Assembly (NCBI GenBank): GCA_018384835.1
Contig: JAHAYB010000297.1
Span: 1-16,955 of the forward strand
Origin: Comamonas sp.
Lineage (GTDB): Bacteria > Pseudomonadota > Gammaproteobacteria > Burkholderiales > Burkholderiaceae_C
DNA length: 16,955 bases
Direction of reading: 5' to 3'
In this document: positions 15,509-16,955 of the stretch, in pieces
Layout of the letters: each line of letters begins with the position of its first letter
Position numbering within the stretch: the stretch's first letter is position 1
Position numbers and translations under genes: made by a program
The notes under the pieces: model-generated
What the model saw: the letters and a program-made list of their open reading frames with translations, nothing else
Databases searched by the model: none
What the model was told of the DNA's origin: nothing

Positions 15509-15530
15509 ACCCCTAATTTTCGGGGTTTTT
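15509..15530 (+). terminator. Orphan terminator-like hairpin
   Basis: ACCCC (15509-15513) and GGGGT (15522-15526) form a 5-bp stem with an 8-nt loop, followed by T to 15530. It faces the + strand, yet no + gene lies upstream because the chemoreceptor is divergent. The stem is short, so it may be chance, the end of a small RNA, or an attenuator if transcription starts further left. Confidence 0.35.
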
Positions 15531-15540
15531 GACATAAAAT
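15529..15540 (+). promoter_or_regulatory. Promoter-like boxes ahead of speD-speE
   Basis: TTGACA at 15529-15534 is a perfect -35 hexamer and is joined directly to TAAAAT (15535-15540), a good -10 hexamer. They cannot serve together. TTGACA has no decent -10 at 16-19 bp, and TAAAAT has no decent -35 at 16-18 bp. One of them probably belongs to the real promoter; if it is the -10, RNA starts near 15547, giving a leader of about 150 nt. Confidence 0.35.
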
Positions 15541-15615
15541 AGCCAGTTTTGCTTGGTTTTGGCCTTGACGCTTGCCTGCATTTGCATGGGTGTTTCGCAC
15601 TTGTGGAGGTCTTCC

Positions 15616-15630
15616 ATGCTTTGCGCATAA
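15616..15630 (+). CDS. Candidate four-codon leader peptide (MLCA)
   Basis: ATG CTT TGC GCA TAA, with an ideal ribosome site GGAGG (15605-15609) 6 nt before the ATG. It ends 65 nt before the SpeD-SpeE start and in a different frame. Its stop codon touches a perfect 8-bp hairpin. A strong ribosome site on so short a frame is unlikely to be for making a useful protein. I infer a translated regulatory leader, in the manner of upstream ORFs that control polyamine genes elsewhere. A chance GGAGG remains possible. Confidence 0.4.
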   Translation: MLCA

Positions 15631-15648
15631 GGCCAAGCAGCTTGGCCT
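15630..15648 (+). promoter_or_regulatory. Hairpin in the speD-speE leader
   Basis: Perfect inverted repeat AGGCCAAG (15630-15637) / CTTGGCCT (15641-15648) with a 3-nt loop CAG (one pair fewer if the loop opens to five). It begins on the last base of the leader-ORF stop and has no T-run, so it is not a plain terminator. Upstream GCTTGG (15551-15556) and TTGGCC (15559-15564) are each complementary to part of its left arm, so an alternative fold is possible. Confidence 0.6.
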
Positions 15649-15678
15649 GGACCTATTTCCGTTTCTCGATTTCGACCT

Positions 15679-15686
15679 TAGGAGGT
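15679..15686 (+). promoter_or_regulatory. Ribosome-binding site that sets the SpeD-SpeE start
   Basis: TAGGAGGT, the best Shine-Dalgarno in the window, with GGAGG ending 10 nt before the ATG at 15696. It fixes that ATG as the start, although the frame stays open upstream to 15549. Confidence 0.85.
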
Positions 15687-15695
15687 AGCCCCGAC

Positions 15696-16934
15696 ATGCA
15701 AGGCTTGCACTTGACCGCCGACTTGTACCAATGCACTTGTGACCAGGCACTGATGATTTGTGCCGACACCATTGCCCAGGTGTGCCGAGAGCAAACCCAT
15801 GCGTCAGGTCTAACCTTGGTGGAAGACAAGTGGGTGAAATTCCCTGAATGGCAAGGCCAGCCCGGCGGTGTTACCGGGGCGGTGTTGCTGGCTGAGTCGC
15901 ATCTGGCGATTCACACTTGGCCGGAAACCGGTAACGTCACCATTGACGTGTATGTGTGCAACTTCTCGGACGACAACTCCGCCAAGGCGCAAGCGCTGAT
16001 GGATGGGGTGATAGCCGCCTACGCCCCCCAAGATGCCGTGCGCCAGCAACTATGGCGTGGAGATATTTCCACCAACAACATTGGCCAATACCCCTGGGTG
16101 ATGGAGCATTTGAACGCCAACGCCGCCTTTGGCTACCGCGCTGGCAATGTGCAGCGCATCCAAACCCCCTACCAAACCCTAGAGATGATGGACACGCCCA
16201 GCTTTGGCCGTGTCATGCGCCTAGACAACTACTTCATGACCAGCGAGCGTGAAGAGTTTTTCTACCACGAGTGCATGGCACACCCCGCCGCCATTGCCCA
16301 CCCCCAGCCCCAGCAGGCTTTGGTAATTGGCGGTGGCGATGGCGGCATGGCCGAAGAGCTGCTCAAGCACAACACCATGCAGCGCCTGGTGCTGGCCGAG
16401 TTGGATGAGGTCGTTATCAACACCAGCAAAGAACAGTTGCAGGCCGTGCATAACAACGTGTGGGACGACCCACGATTAGAAGTGAAGATTGGCGACGGCA
16501 TGGCCTATATCGATGCCACCGAAGACCGCTTCGACCTGCTGGTGATGGACTTGACCGACCCCGACACCCCCGCTGGCTCGCTGTACGAAGCGCCCGCACT
16601 GCGCCGTATGCAGCGCGTGCTCAACCCCGGTGGTGCAGTGGTGTTGCACATTGGCAGCCCCATTTTTAATGCCGAGCAGGTGCGTAAACTCACCGCCACC
16701 TTGCGCCAAACTTTTGCCCATGTGAGCTGCTTTGGCGTGTATGTGCCCCTATACGGTGCTTACTGGGGCATGGCCATTTGCTCAGACAGCTTGCAGCCTG
16801 CCAGCATCAACGCTGAAGTGGTCGCCCAGCGCCTGGCCGAGCGCGGCGTGGACGATTTGCAGTACTACAACGCAGAAATTCACGGTGCTTTGTTCGCCCT
16901 GCCCAATTACTATCGCAAACTGGTGCAAGCCTGA
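15696..16934 (+). CDS. S-adenosylmethionine decarboxylase-spermidine synthase fusion
   Basis: One 412-residue protein carrying two consecutive steps of spermidine synthesis: decarboxylation of SAM, then aminopropyl transfer to putrescine. Residues 1 to about 120 are a class 1 bacterial SpeD: LTADLYQC, VEDKWVKFPEWQ, GGVTGAVLLAESHLAIHTWPE (57-77) with Ser68, which self-cleaves to the pyruvoyl cofactor, His73 in IHTWPE, and Cys88 in DVYVCNF. Residues about 140-412 are SpeE: LDNYFMTSEREEFFYHE (176-192), SAM-binding ALVIGGGDGGMAEELL (208-223), DDPRLEVKIGDGMAYI (257-272), and catalytic VMDLTDPDTPAGSLY (283-297). All key residues are present in both halves. If Ser68 self-cleaves as in ordinary SpeD, the product would be a small beta chain (1-67) and a large alpha chain carrying the pyruvoyl group and the whole SpeE. 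The start is set by TAGGAGGT. SpeD symbol speD and SpeE symbol speE both apply. Confidence 0.95.
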   Translation: MQGLHLTADLYQCTCDQALMICADTIAQVCREQTHASGLTLVEDKWVKFPEWQGQPGGVTGAVLLAESHLAIHTWPETGNVTIDVYVCNFSDDNSAKAQALMDGVIAAYAPQDAVRQQLWRGDISTNNIGQYPWVMEHLNANAAFGYRAGNVQRIQTPYQTLEMMDTPSFGRVMRLDNYFMTSEREEFFYHECMAHPAAIAHPQPQQALVIGGGDGGMAEELLKHNTMQRLVLAELDEVVINTSKEQLQAVHNNVWDDPRLEVKIGDGMAYIDATEDRFDLLVMDLTDPDTPAGSLYEAPALRRMQRVLNPGGAVVLHIGSPIFNAEQVRKLTATLRQTFAHVSCFGVYVPLYGAYWGMAICSDSLQPASINAEVVAQRLAERGVDDLQYYNAEIHGALFALPNYYRKLVQA

Positions 16935-16955
16935 GCCATCTTGCTCATTTCGCGC

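Noticed and set aside
15549..15695. Upstream extension of the SpeD-SpeE frame by 49 residues
   Set aside because: SpeD homology starts at MQGLHLTADL, and TAGGAGGT is placed exactly for the ATG at 15696.
15448..15750. 100-residue open frame on the minus strand in the divergent region
   Set aside because: Overlaps the SpeD-SpeE start and its ribosome site, and has no domain or plausible ribosome site of its own.
1..16955. CRISPR array, insertion sequence, toxin-antitoxin or defence genes
   Set aside because: No regular repeat-spacer array, transposase motifs or defence-domain proteins were seen; the large genes are housekeeping, secretion, chemotaxis or polyamine genes.

Overview
The window (about 17 kb, GC-rich) reads as ordinary chromosome of a betaproteobacterium, most likely Burkholderiales and Comamonadaceae-like. 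The reasons are the ahcY-tlyA-metF cluster behind an S-adenosylhomocysteine (SAH) riboswitch, the malic enzyme fused to a phosphotransacetylase-like domain, the fused SpeD-SpeE polyamine gene and general protein similarity. This placement is from recall; no search was run. No insertion sequence, integrase, phage gene or CRISPR array is seen.

Layout. Positions 1-3626 (+) hold the end of a type I secretion operon: a HlyD-family adaptor, a TolC-family outer-membrane channel and a GT2-family glycosyltransferase, closed by a strong bidirectional terminator. Converging on it is maeB (3689-5992, -). Further up on the same strand is a gamma-glutamyltransferase precursor (6181-8148, -). A tRNA-Arg(ACG) gene with its own terminator (8232-8376, +) sits alone between two minus-strand units.

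Positions 8436-12829 (-) form the methionine-cycle block: a sigma70-type promoter, a well-formed SAH riboswitch, then ahcY, tlyA, metF and rlpA in close succession. Reading downstream: the riboswitch senses SAH, AhcY hydrolyses it to homocysteine, MetF makes the methyl donor for remethylation, TlyA is an SAM-using rRNA methyltransferase, and RlpA (cell wall) appears to ride along by translational coupling. Upstream of the promoter lie dtd and a chemoreceptor, abutting with zero spacing (12826-15132, -).

Positions 15133-15695 are a 563-bp divergent intergenic region with unusual DNA. There is an octanucleotide repeat inside the chemoreceptor ribosome-binding region, a short-loop G-quadruplex motif, an orphan terminator-like hairpin and, just ahead of the last gene, a four-codon leader ORF followed at once by a perfect hairpin. 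The last gene (15696-16934, +) is one polypeptide joining AdoMet decarboxylase to spermidine synthase.

The best candidates for something undescribed are the leader-ORF/hairpin arrangement ahead of speD-speE, the double-use expression platform of the SAH riboswitch, the TlyA insertion and tail, and the chemoreceptor upstream DNA.
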